Positions 1 to 9,978 of a stretch of 32,924 nucleotides of DNA are shown here, piece by piece (positions within the stretch are counted from its first letter, which is position 1; each line of letters begins with the position of its first letter). The position numbers and the translations under genes are program-made. The DNA comes from Candidatus Monoglobus merdigallinarum. Its GTDB lineage: Bacteria > Bacillota > Clostridia > Monoglobales > Monoglobaceae. The notes under the pieces are model-generated. The model was not told where the DNA came from, made no database searches, and saw nothing but the letters and a program-made list of their open reading frames with translations. The stretch covers positions 1-32,924 of the forward strand of contig DXIJ01000005.1 in the NCBI GenBank assembly GCA_019112945.1, in the 5' to 3' direction.

Positions 1-28
1 CTTGCTTTACTGTTTCTACCTCAATTAC

Positions 29-57
29 ATAATATCAGAATGTTACTAATTTGTCAA
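29..57 (-). promoter_or_regulatory. Promoter reading off the left edge
   Basis: Minus TTGACA - 17 nt - TATTAT. Confidence 0.65.
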
Positions 58-180
58 TACTTTAATTTAAAAATACTGCCGGAAATTTCACTGCGGAATT
101 TCAGCTATTCCACACATTCAATCCGAATAACACACAAAAAAGCAATCTCAGCTGCGCCGGGACTTTGATGTATTTTTTGC

Positions 181-267
181 ATAAAAAAGATAACCCCGGT
201 TTAGCCATGTTGGGGTTATCTTAAAACACCTATATTGGCATAACCGTTTAAAGGTTTGCCTTTTCTA
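181..267 (-). ncRNA. Putative antisense-type RNA, third locus (no toxin ORF)
   Basis: Minus TTGACA-17-TATAAT (273-301) and terminator AGATAACCCC..GGGGTTATCT followed by TTTTTTAT. Confidence 0.6.
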
Positions 268-272
268 TACTT

Positions 273-301
273 ATTATACCTCAGTTTTTGCTAAATGTCA
301 A
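273..301 (-). promoter_or_regulatory. Consensus promoter of the third antisense-type RNA
   Basis: Minus TTGACA - TTTAGCAAAAACTGAGG (17) - TATAAT. Confidence 0.85.
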
Positions 302-349
302 CCGCTTTTCAATTCTTGCATATATTCATAAATTAAATGGTGTTATATG

Positions 350-774
350 CTGTCGCAGTTTGCAGCACGCCCTAATTTTTAAGGTGTGCTGCAAGCGGCG
401 GCAGGTGAGCCCTTGGGCGAACATGTTAGGCGCGCAGGCGCGGACGGGTTTATAACTAAACGGATTATATAATTTTTATTTACTGCCTCTGCCGCGCCTG
501 CGCACCTCTGCGCTCACTGCGTTCGCCTACCGTAGTTTGCAGTACGCCTTAGTTTTAAGGCGTAGAAAAAACTTTGCCGAGAATATGCCCGTCATGTCCT
601 AATCCCTACTCGCTAATCTCTAATCTCTACGTTGGCTGCGCACCTATCGTGCTTGCTGTCGCAAGCCTGCCGATGTTTGCAGTAATCCCAAAACTTCGGA
701 TTACGTATAAACTTTAGCCGATAACAAACCCACCACGTCCTAATCCCTATTTACTAATCTCTAATCCCTACGTT
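350..774 (+). repeat. Modular intergenic repeat array with variable hairpins
   Basis: GTTTGCA flanks at 358, 535 and 675 with hairpins 360-394, 544-563, 682-704; CTAATCTCTAATCYCTACGTT tails. Confidence 0.85.
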
Positions 775-789
775 GCCTTATATCTACGT

Positions 790-1227
790 TTATATCCCGT
801 TAAGATACAGCTCAAGCTCTCTTTGCAGCTCGGGGCTCCCCATGATAAACGTGAATATGAGTATAATTATCACAACAAAAATTATTGTAAGTATCAAGTT
901 GACAGCGACCATGATCAGAGATGCAATAGCCCAGTTTTTGGAGCTTTCCTCGAATTTATCCGAGCACGCCCAAACGATATACATGATGAGCGTCACGATT
1001 CCGCCTACAATTGGTATCCACGGCAAAAGCATTCTGCCTATCCAGCCTATAACCGAGACAGGCTGCTTTAAGGGCATACCGCCGAATACGGCCGGTCCGG
1101 GCGGCGGAGTATTCATGCCCCGGCTTCCTCCTCCGCTGTTTTGACGCCCGGGCTCCGCAACGGGCGCTTGACCGCACACGGCACATCTTCCGTTTACAAT
1201 GTCGCTTCCGCAGTTTGCACACTTCAT
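790..1227 (-). CDS. Zinc-ribbon membrane protein (N-terminal CxxC...CxxC, two or more TM segments)
   Basis: ORF 145 aa; MKCANCGSDIVNGRCAVCGQ zinc ribbon followed by hydrophobic segments. Confidence 0.75.
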   Translation of the reverse strand: MKCANCGSDIVNGRCAVCGQAPVAEPGRQNSGGGSRGMNTPPPGPAVFGGMPLKQPVSVIGWIGRMLLPWIPIVGGIVTLIMYIVWACSDKFEESSKNWAIASLIMVAVNLILTIIFVVIIILIFTFIMGSPELQRELELYLNGI

Positions 1228-1248
1228 AATAATCCCTCCCTAAGCAGC

Positions 1249-1890
1249 TTAAATCAAATCCTTGATATCGATATTCTCGCCCGTCAGCGCAACAACAGCT
1301 CCCTGAGCGGCCTCCGGCGCTTCGGGGTGCGCTATCAGCCACTTGTTGCGCGCAAACAATCTTTCGTCCTCACTGCATGTTATTTCGATATCCGGCTTAT
1401 CCTCGTTTGTTCCCTTAGGCAGCACGATAACAACTCTGAACGGCTGACCGAGCTTTGCGCTGCACGGCGCATAGTGAAGCGTTGTGGCATACAGCTCCAC
1501 CCCCGTACCCTTAGGACAGAGGAACGCCTCAATCTTTGCGGTATCATACTCGCCCTTTGCAGCGTCCTGCTGACTTCCAAGAAGCAGTACAACGTCATCG
1601 TCCGCTATATCGATCTCACTGTCTCTGTGATATTCAAGACAGTTCAGCTTTGTGTTCGTTCCGTTGCAGTAGCCTATCTGTACCGGCATTCCTCCGTATA
1701 CGTTATCGCTGAGCAGCTGCTTTACCGGCAGGGCTTCAAGCTCCGGGCAGGATGGGACATATATCACGCTGTCGGGCGCCGGAGAGCTTGCACGCAGCGT
1801 CTCAAGCAGCCCGCTCCAATCGATACCCTCAACAACGCGGCCGTATTTCGCAAATGCTTCATCTGTAATTGGTTTAATTGTCAAACTCAT
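1249..1890 (-). CDS. DUF4867-like / cupin-type protein (ureidoglycolate-lyase-like fold suspected)
   Basis: ORF 213 aa with GGAGGAATG-type SD upstream and a consensus promoter at 1933-1961; family assigned from memory of sequence style. Confidence 0.65.
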   Translation of the reverse strand: MSLTIKPITDEAFAKYGRVVEGIDWSGLLETLRASSPAPDSVIYVPSCPELEALPVKQLLSDNVYGGMPVQIGYCNGTNTKLNCLEYHRDSEIDIADDDVVLLLGSQQDAAKGEYDTAKIEAFLCPKGTGVELYATTLHYAPCSAKLGQPFRVVIVLPKGTNEDKPDIEITCSEDERLFARNKWLIAHPEAPEAAQGAVVALTGENIDIKDLI

Positions 1891-1932
1891 TTTTCATTCC
1901 TCCAAAAAAATTTTTACATTTTGTATAAATTA

Positions 1933-1961
1933 AGTATATTAAATTTTTTATAAATTGTCAA
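1933..1961 (-). promoter_or_regulatory. Sigma-A promoter of the 1249-1890 gene
   Basis: Minus strand TTGACA - 17 nt - TATACT. Confidence 0.75.
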
Positions 1962-1999
1962 TCATGTTTTTGTTTAAAAGCGAAAAACGCCGCGCAAAC

Positions 2000-2031
2000 A
2001 AAAAACAGAGAGCGGACAAATTGCCGCTCTC
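2000..2031 (-). terminator. Intrinsic terminator downstream of rpoC
   Basis: Minus strand GAGAGCGG-CAATTTGT-CCGCTCTC followed by TGTTTTTTG. Confidence 0.85.
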
Positions 2032-2036
2032 CGATA

Positions 2037-5000
2037 TTATTCTGCGTCAAGATCCAGCGTATCCGAGCCGTCGGAGCTTTGAGCTCCAAAACTCGTATAC
2101 ACATCGATATCATTATACTGAGGCATTCCGGTTCCTGCGGGAACAAGTTTACCTATTATGACGTTCTCTTTAAGTCCGACCAGCGGGTCTGTCTTTCCTT
2201 TTATCGCCGCATCTGTGAGTACTCGTGTCGTCTCCTGGAACGACGCTGCGGAAAGGAACGATTCTGTAGCCAGCGCCGCTTTGGTTATACCCATGAGCTG
2301 CACCGAATACTCCGCCGGTGTGCCGCCGTTTTCGGCTGTATCCATGTTGATCTTCTCGAGGTCGTACACATTGACCAGCGATCCTGTGAGCAATCCGGTA
2401 TCTCCCGGATCCTCGATCTTGACCTTGTGCATCATCTGTCTTACTATGACCTCAATATGCTTGTCGTTGATATCAACACCCTGCAGACGGTAAACACGCT
2501 GTACCTCCTGGATAAAGTAGTTCTGGACAGCGGTCTCGCCTTTGATAGCCATAACGTCATGCGGATTGAGCGAACCCTCGGTTATCGGGTCTCCGGCCTC
2601 GATGACGTCGCCCTCGCGCACCTTTATTCTTGAACCGAACGGGATAAGGTATGTGAAAGCCTCGCCCGTCTCGGTATTCGTCACACTGATCTCACGCTTC
2701 TGATTTGATTCTTCTATATGAACCAGGCCTCCGCCCTCGGTGACAATAGCGACGCCCTTAGGCTTACGTGCCTCAAACAGCTCCTCGACACGCGGCAGAC
2801 CCTGCGTGATATCATCGCCCTGCGCAACGCCGCCGGCGTGGAATGTTCTCATTGTCAGCTGCGTACCGGGCTCGCCGATGGACTGAGCGGCTATGATACC
2901 GACAGCCTCGCCGATATCGACCGGGCGGCTTGTCGCCAGGTTCATACCGTAGCACTTGGAGCACACGCCTACCTTGCTTCTGCACTTAACAACCGAGCGT
3001 ATCTTGACCTCCTTGATACCCTCTCTGATAATCAGATCCGCCTTGTCGTGCGTGATCATTTCTCCGTCAAACGCAATTACATCTCCGGTGCGCGGCGAAA
3101 CCAAATCGCCGATTATCGTTCTGCCCTCAAGCCTGTCGCGCAGCGGCTCAATAACCTCGTTGCCGTCCATAATATCGGAAACGATAATACCATCGTCTGT
3201 ACCGCAGTCGTCCTCGCGGACTATAACGTCCTGGGAGACGTCGACAAGCCTTCTTGTCAGATATCCCGAGTCCGCCGTTCTGAGCGCCGTATCGGTAAGA
3301 CCCTTTCTTGCGCCGTGCGTTGAGATGAAGTACTCAAGCACGTTAAGACCCTCACGGAAGTTAGCGCGGATAGGTATCTCGATGGTCCGTCCGGAGGTAT
3401 CTGCCATCAGTCCGCGCATTGCCGCCAGCTGACGTATCTGGTTGACGCTTCCGCGGGCGCCTGAGTTAGCCATCATATATATGGGGTTGAGCTGCTTTAA
3501 GTTATCCATAAGTGCGTTTGTGACCTTGTCTGAGGTCGAGTTCCATATATCGATAACTTTCTGATATCTCTCCTCGTCTGTCAGCAGGCCTCTTCTGAAG
3601 CTTCTTACGACCTTGTCAATCTCGTCCTCTGCTTCCTTAAGATATACGGCCTTTTCTTTCGGGATCTCCATATCGGAAACGCCGACGGTTATAGCTCCTA
3701 TAGTTGAGTATTTATAGCCCATAGCCTTTACATCGTCAAGCAAAGTTGCGGTCTCGGTTATGCCGTGGACTTTGATATTTGCGTTGATAATCTTTCCGAG
3801 CAGCTTTTTGTCAACGCCGGGCTCAACATTATCGTTTATATTTTCTTTTGAAGCGGGCTTCTTTAAGACCTCGTCGCCTATCTCAAGGTCGAGGATCTTA
3901 TCCGGGTCTGTTCTGTCAACAAAGCCGAGGTCCTGCGGTATTTTCTCGTTGAATATGATACGTCCGACCGTAGCGTCGATGATACGCTCGACCTTAAGGC
4001 CGTCTATCACCTTGCTGACGCGCACTTTTATCGGCGCATGGAGCCCTACCGCCTTGTTGACGTATGCCAGTTTAGCCTCGGTCGGTGAGCTGAACACCTT
4101 ATAAACCTTTCGTCCGTCTTCCTCGTGCGGCGAACCTATCTCGCTGTCGTCCTTGAGCGTCAGGTAGTAGGAGCCGAGAACCATATCCTGTGTCGGGACT
4201 GTTACCGGTTTTCCGTCCTGAGGCTTTATAAGGTTGTTGGCAGAAAGCATGAGGTATCTCGCCTCTGCCTGAGCCTCTGCCGACAGCGGGAGATGAACCG
4301 CCATCTGGTCGCCGTCAAAGTCCGCATTAAACGCGGTACAAACCAGCGGGTGCAGCTTCAGCGCCTTGCCCTCGACCAGCACGGGCTCAAATGCCTCTAT
4401 ACCAAGTCTGTGAAGCGTAGGCGCACGGTTGAGCAGTACCGGGTGCTCTGAGATAACGTCCTCAAGCACGTCCCAGACCTCCTCGCGCACACGCTCTACC
4501 ATTCTCTTGGCAGACTTGATATTGTGCGCCAGGCCGTCCTGCACCAGTTTTTTCATAACAAACGGCTTAAACAGCTCAAGAGCCATTTTCTTGGGCAGTC
4601 CGCATTGATATATTTTAAGCTCGGGGCCGACGACTATAACCGAACGTCCCGAATAATCGACACGCTTGCCCAGCAGGTTCTGACGGAAGCGTCCCTGCTT
4701 GCCTTTGAGCATATCCGACAGGGATTTGAGCGGCCTGTTTCCGGGTCCCGTTACCGGTCTGCCGCGCCGTCCGTTGTCTATAAGCGCATCGACAGCTTCC
4801 TGAAGCATACGCTTCTCGTTTCTGACAATGATATCGGGTGCGCCCAAGTCAAGCAGGCGCTTTAATCTATTGTTTCTATTGATAACGCGCCTGTAGAGGT
4901 CATTTAAGTCACTGGTTGCAAACCTGCCGCCGTCAAGCTGCACCATAGGTCTGATCTCGGGCGGGATGACGGGTATGACCGTCATTATCATCCATTCCGG

Positions 5001-5666
5001 CTTGTTGCCCGAATGGCGGAAGGCTTCGACCACCTCGAGACGTCTGACCGTCCTTATCTTCTTCTGACCCTTTGCTCCGTCAAGGTCGCTCTTCAGCTCA
5101 TCATAGAGCTCATCTAAATCGATATCCCTGAGCATTTCAAGAATCGACTCCGCACCCATGCCCGCACGGAACATATCGCCGTACTTTTCGCGGTTCTCTG
5201 TATATTCCTTTTCGGACAGTATCTGGTTCTTCATAAGCCCCGTGTTGCCCGGGTCTATAACAATATAAGCCGCGAAGTATAAAACCTTTTCAAGGGCTCT
5301 CGGGGATATATCAAGTATCAGACCCATACGCGACGGGATCCCCTTAAAATACCAAATATGCGAAACAGGTACGGCAAGCTCAATATGACCCATTCTCTCA
5401 CGCCTTACCTTGCTTCTCGTAACTTCAACGCCGCAGCGGTCGCACACTACGCCCTTATAGCGAACGCGCTTATACTTACCGCAGTGGCACTCCCAGTCCT
5501 TTTGCGGTCCGAAAATCCTTTCGCAAAACAGTCCGTCCTTTTCAGGCTTCAAGGTTCTGTAATTAATGGTCTCCGGCTTCTTGACCTCGCCTCTTGACCA
5601 TTCTCTGATTTTTTCAGGCGAAGCAAGTCCTATCTGGATTGCCTCAAAATTTTGATATTCGCCCAT
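2037..5666 (-). CDS. rpoC: DNA-directed RNA polymerase subunit beta'
   Basis: [12 protein letters not shown] catalytic motif, zinc finger [23 protein letters not shown]; start placed at [20 protein letters not shown] rather than the longer ORF start. Confidence 0.98.
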   Translation of the reverse strand: MGEYQNFEAIQIGLASPEKIREWSRGEVKKPETINYRTLKPEKDGLFCERIFGPQKDWECHCGKYKRVRYKGVVCDRCGVEVTRSKVRRERMGHIELAVPVSHIWYFKGIPSRMGLILDISPRALEKVLYFAAYIVIDPGNTGLMKNQILSEKEYTENREKYGDMFRAGMGAESILEMLRDIDLDELYDELKSDLDGAKGQKKIRTVRRLEVVEAFRHSGNKPEWMIMTVIPVIPPEIRPMVQLDGGRFATSDLNDLYRRVINRNNRLKRLLDLGAPDIIVRNEKRMLQEAVDALIDNGRRGRPVTGPGNRPLKSLSDMLKGKQGRFRQNLLGKRVDYSGRSVIVVGPELKIYQCGLPKKMALELFKPFVMKKLVQDGLAHNIKSAKRMVERVREEVWDVLEDVISEHPVLLNRAPTLHRLGIEAFEPVLVEGKALKLHPLVCTAFNADFDGDQMAVHLPLSAEAQAEARYLMLSANNLIKPQDGKPVTVPTQDMVLGSYYLTLKDDSEIGSPHEEDGRKVYKVFSSPTEAKLAYVNKAVGLHAPIKVRVSKVIDGLKVERIIDATVGRIIFNEKIPQDLGFVDRTDPDKILDLEIGDEVLKKPASKENINDNVEPGVDKKLLGKIINANIKVHGITETATLLDDVKAMGYKYSTIGAITVGVSDMEIPKEKAVYLKEAEDEIDKVVRSFRRGLLTDEERYQKVIDIWNSTSDKVTNALMDNLKQLNPIYMMANSGARGSVNQIRQLAAMRGLMADTSGRTIEIPIRANFREGLNVLEYFISTHGARKGLTDTALRTADSGYLTRRLVDVSQDVIVREDDCGTDDGIIVSDIMDGNEVIEPLRDRLEGRTIIGDLVSPRTGDVIAFDGEMITHDKADLIIREGIKEVKIRSVVKCRSKVGVCSKCYGMNLATSRPVDIGEAVGIIAAQSIGEPGTQLTMRTFHAGGVAQGDDITQGLPRVEELFEARKPKGVAIVTEGGGLVHIEESNQKREISVTNTETGEAFTYLIPFGSRIKVREGDVIEAGDPITEGSLNPHDVMAIKGETAVQNYFIQEVQRVYRLQGVDINDKHIEVIVRQMMHKVKIEDPGDTGLLTGSLVNVYDLEKINMDTAENGGTPAEYSVQLMGITKAALATESFLSAASFQETTRVLTDAAIKGKTDPLVGLKENVIIGKLVPAGTGMPQYNDIDVYTSFGAQSSDGSDTLDLDAE

Positions 5667-5765
5667 AAACGACCACGCCTTTCTACTCACTTTTAATGCC
5701 GCCGTCTGCCGTGAGTTTAACAAACCGGCTCTTACATAACAAAATCAATACTCACCGCTGCGGGA

Positions 5766-8700
5766 TCAATACTCTTCGTCGTCAAAATCAAAGGTCTCCG
5801 ATGCTTTTAGCTCTTCAAACGACTGCAGCTCCTCCGCTCTCTCGTCAAAGATATCGGAGCTTTGCGTATGCGGAGACTCCAGTATCTGCGTCACCTCATC
5901 TATGATATCGTCCTCTGTGCTCTCTTCGTCCTCTTCTTCAATATCTTCATCATCGCTCCGGCTTGATTCGGAGGCAATAACATCATCATCCTCAAAGCCG
6001 GCAATGTTGACCGGCAGCTCCTCAACGTCGTCATCATCAATGGTTTCTTTCAAAATAATCTCGTTTCCGTCGCCGTCTAAGACTTTTATGTCAAGCGCAA
6101 GGCTCTGCAGCTCCTTGATAAGCACCTTAAACGATTCCGGAACACCGGGCTCGGGTACGTTTTCGCCCTTAACTATCGCCTCGTAGGTCTTGACACGTCC
6201 GACAACGTCATCGGACTTGACCGTCAGTATCTCCTGAAGAGTGTAGGCAGCTCCGTATGCCTCAAGAGCCCAGACCTCCATTTCTCCGAAACGCTGACCG
6301 CCGAACTGCGCCTTACCGCCGAGAGGCTGCTGGGTGACAAGCGAATACGGGCCTGTGGAACGCGCATGTATCTTGTCATCAACAAGATGGGCGAGCTTGA
6401 GCATGTGCATGTATCCGACCGTAACTCTGTTGTCAAACGGCTCGCCCGTTCTGCCGTCATACAGTACGCTCTTACCGTCCTCGTTGTATCCGGCCATCTT
6501 CAGCGCTTCCATTATATCGTCCTCGGTCGCGCCGTCAAATACAGGGGTCGCCACCTTCCAGCCGAGAGCCTTTGCGGCATAGCCCAGGTGCACCTCAAGA
6601 ACCTGTCCGATATTCATACGCGATGGAACGCCGAGGGGGTTCAGCACTATCTGCAGCGGTGTACCGTCCGGGAGGAACGGCATATCCTCAACCGGAAGTA
6701 TACGTGACACAACGCCCTTGTTACCGTGGCGTCCCGCCATCTTATCGCCGACAGATATCTTTCTCTTCTGTGCTATATAGCAGCGCACAACCTGATTAAC
6801 TCCCGGCGGGAGCTCATCACCGTTCGCACGCGTAAACACCTTTACGTCAACGATTATACCATACTCACCATGCGGCACCCTCAGGGACGTATCCCTGACC
6901 TCGCGCGCTTTTTCACCAAAGATAGCGCGCAGCAGTCTCTCCTCCGCCGTGAGCTCGGTCTCGCCCTTGGGCGTGACCTTTCCGACCAGTATATCTCCGC
7001 TTTCGACCTCGGCGCCGACTCTGATTATTCCTCTCTCGTCAAGGTCTTTGAGCGCATCCTCGCCGATGTTCGGTATATCTCTCGTTATCTCCTCGGGGCC
7101 GAGCTTGGTATCTCTCGCATCGACCTCGTATTCCTCTATATGGATAGAGGTAAAGACATCATCCTTAACAAGCTCCTCGCTGATCAGGATAGCGTCCTCG
7201 TAGTTATAGCCCTCCCAGGTCATAAAGGCCATGCGGATATTTCTTCCGAGACCGATCTCTCCGTTCTTTGTCGAGGGGCCGTCGGCAATAATCTGATCCT
7301 GCTTGACCCTCTGTCCCTTTGAGACGATAGGCTTCTGGTTTATGCACATTCCCTGGTTGGAGCGCGTGAACTTTATCAGCTTGTAGCTGTCAACGTCTCC
7401 GTCATCGGTTTTTATCTTGATATTGGTAGACGAAACATATGAAACAACACCGGGTCTTTTTGCAAGTATACACACACCCGAATCCTTGGCGGCCTTATAC
7501 TCCATACCGGTACCGATTATCGGAGATTCCGGAACGAGCAGCGGAACCGCCTGACGCTGCATGTTAGAGCCCATCAGAGCGCGGTTGGCGTCATCGTTTT
7601 CAAGGAACGGTATCATAGCTGTAGCTATACTCGTTACCTGTCTCGGGGAAACGTCCATATAATCCACGCGGCTCGGCGGGATCTCGACAAATTCGTCCTT
7701 ATATCTTGTAACTATCTTTCTGTTGACAAACGAACCGTCCTCGTTTAAGGGCTCGTTTGCCTGAGCAACATAAAAGCCCTCCTCATAGTCCGCAGTCATA
7801 TATGTTACCTCATCGGTAACTATCATTTTTTCGCGGTCAACACGTCTGTACGGCGTCTCGATAAAGCCGTACTCATTAACCCGCGCAAAGCCGCTGAGCG
7901 AATTGATAAGACCGATGTTCGGTCCCTCAGGCGTCTCTATCGGGCACATACGTCCGTAGTGCGAATGGTGAACGTCACGCACCTCATAACCGGCTCTCTC
8001 TCTCGAAAGTCCGCCGGGGCCGAGCGCCGAAAGCCTCCTCTTGTGCGTGAGCTCTCCGAGCGGGTTTATCTGATCCATAAACTGCGACAGCTGTGATGAA
8101 CCGAAGAACTCTTTAATAGCAGACGTAACGGGCCTGATGTTTATAAGCGACTGCGGAGTTATCGAATCAAGGTCAGAGGTCGTCATTCTCTCGCGTACAA
8201 CTCTTTCCATTCTCGAAAGTCCGATCCTGAACTGATTCTGGAGCAGTTCGCCCACGCTTCTTATTCTTCTGTTGCCCAGGTGGTCGATATCGTCAACACT
8301 GCCAACGCCGTGAGCCAAATTTCCGATATACGAAACCGAAGCCACAATGTCGTCAATAAGCACGTGTTTCGGCTGGAGCTCATCGCGCCTGTCGGTGAGC
8401 GCATTTTTAAAGTCCTCGGAATTTACATCGCCGTACTGCTCTAAAATCTCATCAAGAACGCTGCGCCTTACCCTTTCCGTAATGCCGCACTCTCTCGGGC
8501 TGTAGGCAATCTCCTGCCCTGTCTTGTTCAGGATATATTCCGGTATATCCACCATATGGTTTGAAATAACCTTTGTCCTTGCGCCGTCACAGTCGAGGAC
8601 TACCTCGTTGACAGCATGGATCTCAAGCTCATGCGCAAGCTCCTTGGTTATGGTCTGTCCCTGCTCGCAGAGTATCTCTCCCGTTACCGGACTGATAATA

Positions 8701-9575
8701 TTTTCAGCTGCGGCAAACCCGGTCACCCTGTCCGAAAGCCTCAGCTTTTTATTGTACTTATATCTTCCGACCTTTGCCATATCATATCTCTTGGGATCGA
8801 AAAACGTGCTGGAGATAAGCGACTGCGCGCTCTCCACCGTAGGCGGCTCGCCCGGGCGCAGCCTCCTGTAGACCTCAAGCAAGCCGTCCTCATGAGACTT
8901 TGTGGTGTCCTTTTCCATTGTAGCTATAAGGCGCTCGTCTTCACCGAACAAATCAATGATCTCCGCGTCCGTACCAAAGCCCAGCGCACGGATAAGAACC
9001 GTGATAGGGATCTTTCGCGTGCGGTCTATCCTGACATAGCAGATATCATTGCTGTCGGTCTCGTATTCAAGCCATGCGCCGCGGTTCGGTATGACCTGAG
9101 ACGAAAACAGCTTTTTCCCCAGCTTGTCATAGTCCTGAGAGTAATATACGCTTGGCGCGCGAACAAGCTGAGAAACGATAACACGCTCAGCTCCGTTTAT
9201 TATAAAGGTTCCCGACGGCGTCATAAGCGGGAAATCGCCCATAAAGATCTCCTGCTCCTTGACCTCGCCCGTCTCCTTGTTTATCAAACGTACCTTTACC
9301 CTGAGAGGCGCCGCATAAGTAGCATCTCTTTCCTTGCATTCTTCAATATCGTATTTCGGCTTTGTCTCTAATCTGTAATCAATGAACTCCAATATAAGAT
9401 TACCTGTGTAATCCGTAATCGGGGAGACGTCATGAAAGACCTCCTTGAGACCTTCATCCAAAAACCATTGATATGAGTTGGTCTGTATCTCAATAAGGTT
9501 AGGCATCTCTAAAACCTCATTGATTTTACCATAGCTCATTCTCGTGTTTTCGCCAAGTTTTACAGGATGTACCAT
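5766..9575 (-). CDS. rpoB: DNA-directed RNA polymerase subunit beta
   Basis: [48 protein letters not shown]; start MVHPVKLG preceded by GAGAGGTGAT SD. Confidence 0.98.
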   Translation of the reverse strand: MVHPVKLGENTRMSYGKINEVLEMPNLIEIQTNSYQWFLDEGLKEVFHDVSPITDYTGNLILEFIDYRLETKPKYDIEECKERDATYAAPLRVKVRLINKETGEVKEQEIFMGDFPLMTPSGTFIINGAERVIVSQLVRAPSVYYSQDYDKLGKKLFSSQVIPNRGAWLEYETDSNDICYVRIDRTRKIPITVLIRALGFGTDAEIIDLFGEDERLIATMEKDTTKSHEDGLLEVYRRLRPGEPPTVESAQSLISSTFFDPKRYDMAKVGRYKYNKKLRLSDRVTGFAAAENIISPVTGEILCEQGQTITKELAHELEIHAVNEVVLDCDGARTKVISNHMVDIPEYILNKTGQEIAYSPRECGITERVRRSVLDEILEQYGDVNSEDFKNALTDRRDELQPKHVLIDDIVASVSYIGNLAHGVGSVDDIDHLGNRRIRSVGELLQNQFRIGLSRMERVVRERMTTSDLDSITPQSLINIRPVTSAIKEFFGSSQLSQFMDQINPLGELTHKRRLSALGPGGLSRERAGYEVRDVHHSHYGRMCPIETPEGPNIGLINSLSGFARVNEYGFIETPYRRVDREKMIVTDEVTYMTADYEEGFYVAQANEPLNEDGSFVNRKIVTRYKDEFVEIPPSRVDYMDVSPRQVTSIATAMIPFLENDDANRALMGSNMQRQAVPLLVPESPIIGTGMEYKAAKDSGVCILAKRPGVVSYVSSTNIKIKTDDGDVDSYKLIKFTRSNQGMCINQKPIVSKGQRVKQDQIIADGPSTKNGEIGLGRNIRMAFMTWEGYNYEDAILISEELVKDDVFTSIHIEEYEVDARDTKLGPEEITRDIPNIGEDALKDLDERGIIRVGAEVESGDILVGKVTPKGETELTAEERLLRAIFGEKAREVRDTSLRVPHGEYGIIVDVKVFTRANGDELPPGVNQVVRCYIAQKRKISVGDKMAGRHGNKGVVSRILPVEDMPFLPDGTPLQIVLNPLGVPSRMNIGQVLEVHLGYAAKALGWKVATPVFDGATEDDIMEALKMAGYNEDGKSVLYDGRTGEPFDNRVTVGYMHMLKLAHLVDDKIHARSTGPYSLVTQQPLGGKAQFGGQRFGEMEVWALEAYGAAYTLQEILTVKSDDVVGRVKTYEAIVKGENVPEPGVPESFKVLIKELQSLALDIKVLDGDGNEIILKETIDDDDVEELPVNIAGFEDDDVIASESSRSDDEDIEEEDEESTEDDIIDEVTQILESPHTQSSDIFDERAEELQSFEELKASETFDFDDEEY

Positions 9576-9687
9576 AAAACCGATCACCTCTCGTAAAAAA
9601 TATTTAAAATAACAAAATTACAAAAAATGCAATTTCTAATTATTACCAAATCTTAAACCGGGATCTGTGAGCGGCTCCGCATCATCT

Positions 9688-9731
9688 TAAAAAATAACGC
9701 CAAAACCCCCGACAAACTGTGGTTTTTGACG
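9688..9731 (-). terminator. Terminator-like hairpin inside the rpoB 5' leader (putative attenuator)
   Basis: Minus strand CGTCAAAAACC...GGGGGTTTTGGCG stem followed by TTATTTTTT, located between the rpoB promoter and start codon. Confidence 0.55.
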
Positions 9732-9802
9732 ATTTCAAGGCGGCTCCCGGGCCACACAAATCCTTAAAAAAAAGCACAGTCCCTCACTATATACAGACAT
9801 AC

Positions 9803-9831
9803 ATTTTATCACAATTTATTTCCTGTGTCAA
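9803..9831 (-). promoter_or_regulatory. Sigma-A promoter of rpoBC
   Basis: Minus strand TTGACA - 17 nt - TAAAAT. Confidence 0.8.
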
Positions 9832-9913
9832 TACAAAAAACAGGAATTTTTTATATTTCTTATGAAAAATACAGCCGTCCGAAAAAACGGCGCAGGACTT
9901 TAACCGGCAAGGA

Positions 9914-9942
9914 TTTACAAGAGCAAAAAAATGTGATATTAT
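9914..9942 (+). promoter_or_regulatory. Promoter of the pectate lyase gene
   Basis: TTTACA - 17 nt - TATTAT upstream of the 9979 start. Confidence 0.65.
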
Positions 9943-9978
9943 ATACAGGCAAACAATTGCAGATCACGGAGGCCTTTT

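Noticed and set aside
350-774. CRISPR array
   Set aside because: Repeated flanks are irregularly spaced, the intervening sequences are self-complementary hairpins rather than unique spacers, and no cas genes are present.
773-1953. Plus-strand ORFs 773-1144 and 1141-1953
   Set aside because: Antisense to the zinc-ribbon and DUF4867-like genes; cysteine/arginine-rich shadow translations.
7800-8200. Rifampicin-resistance substitutions in RpoB
   Set aside because: Cluster I residues (SQFMDQ, THKRR, SALGPGG) look like the sensitive type.
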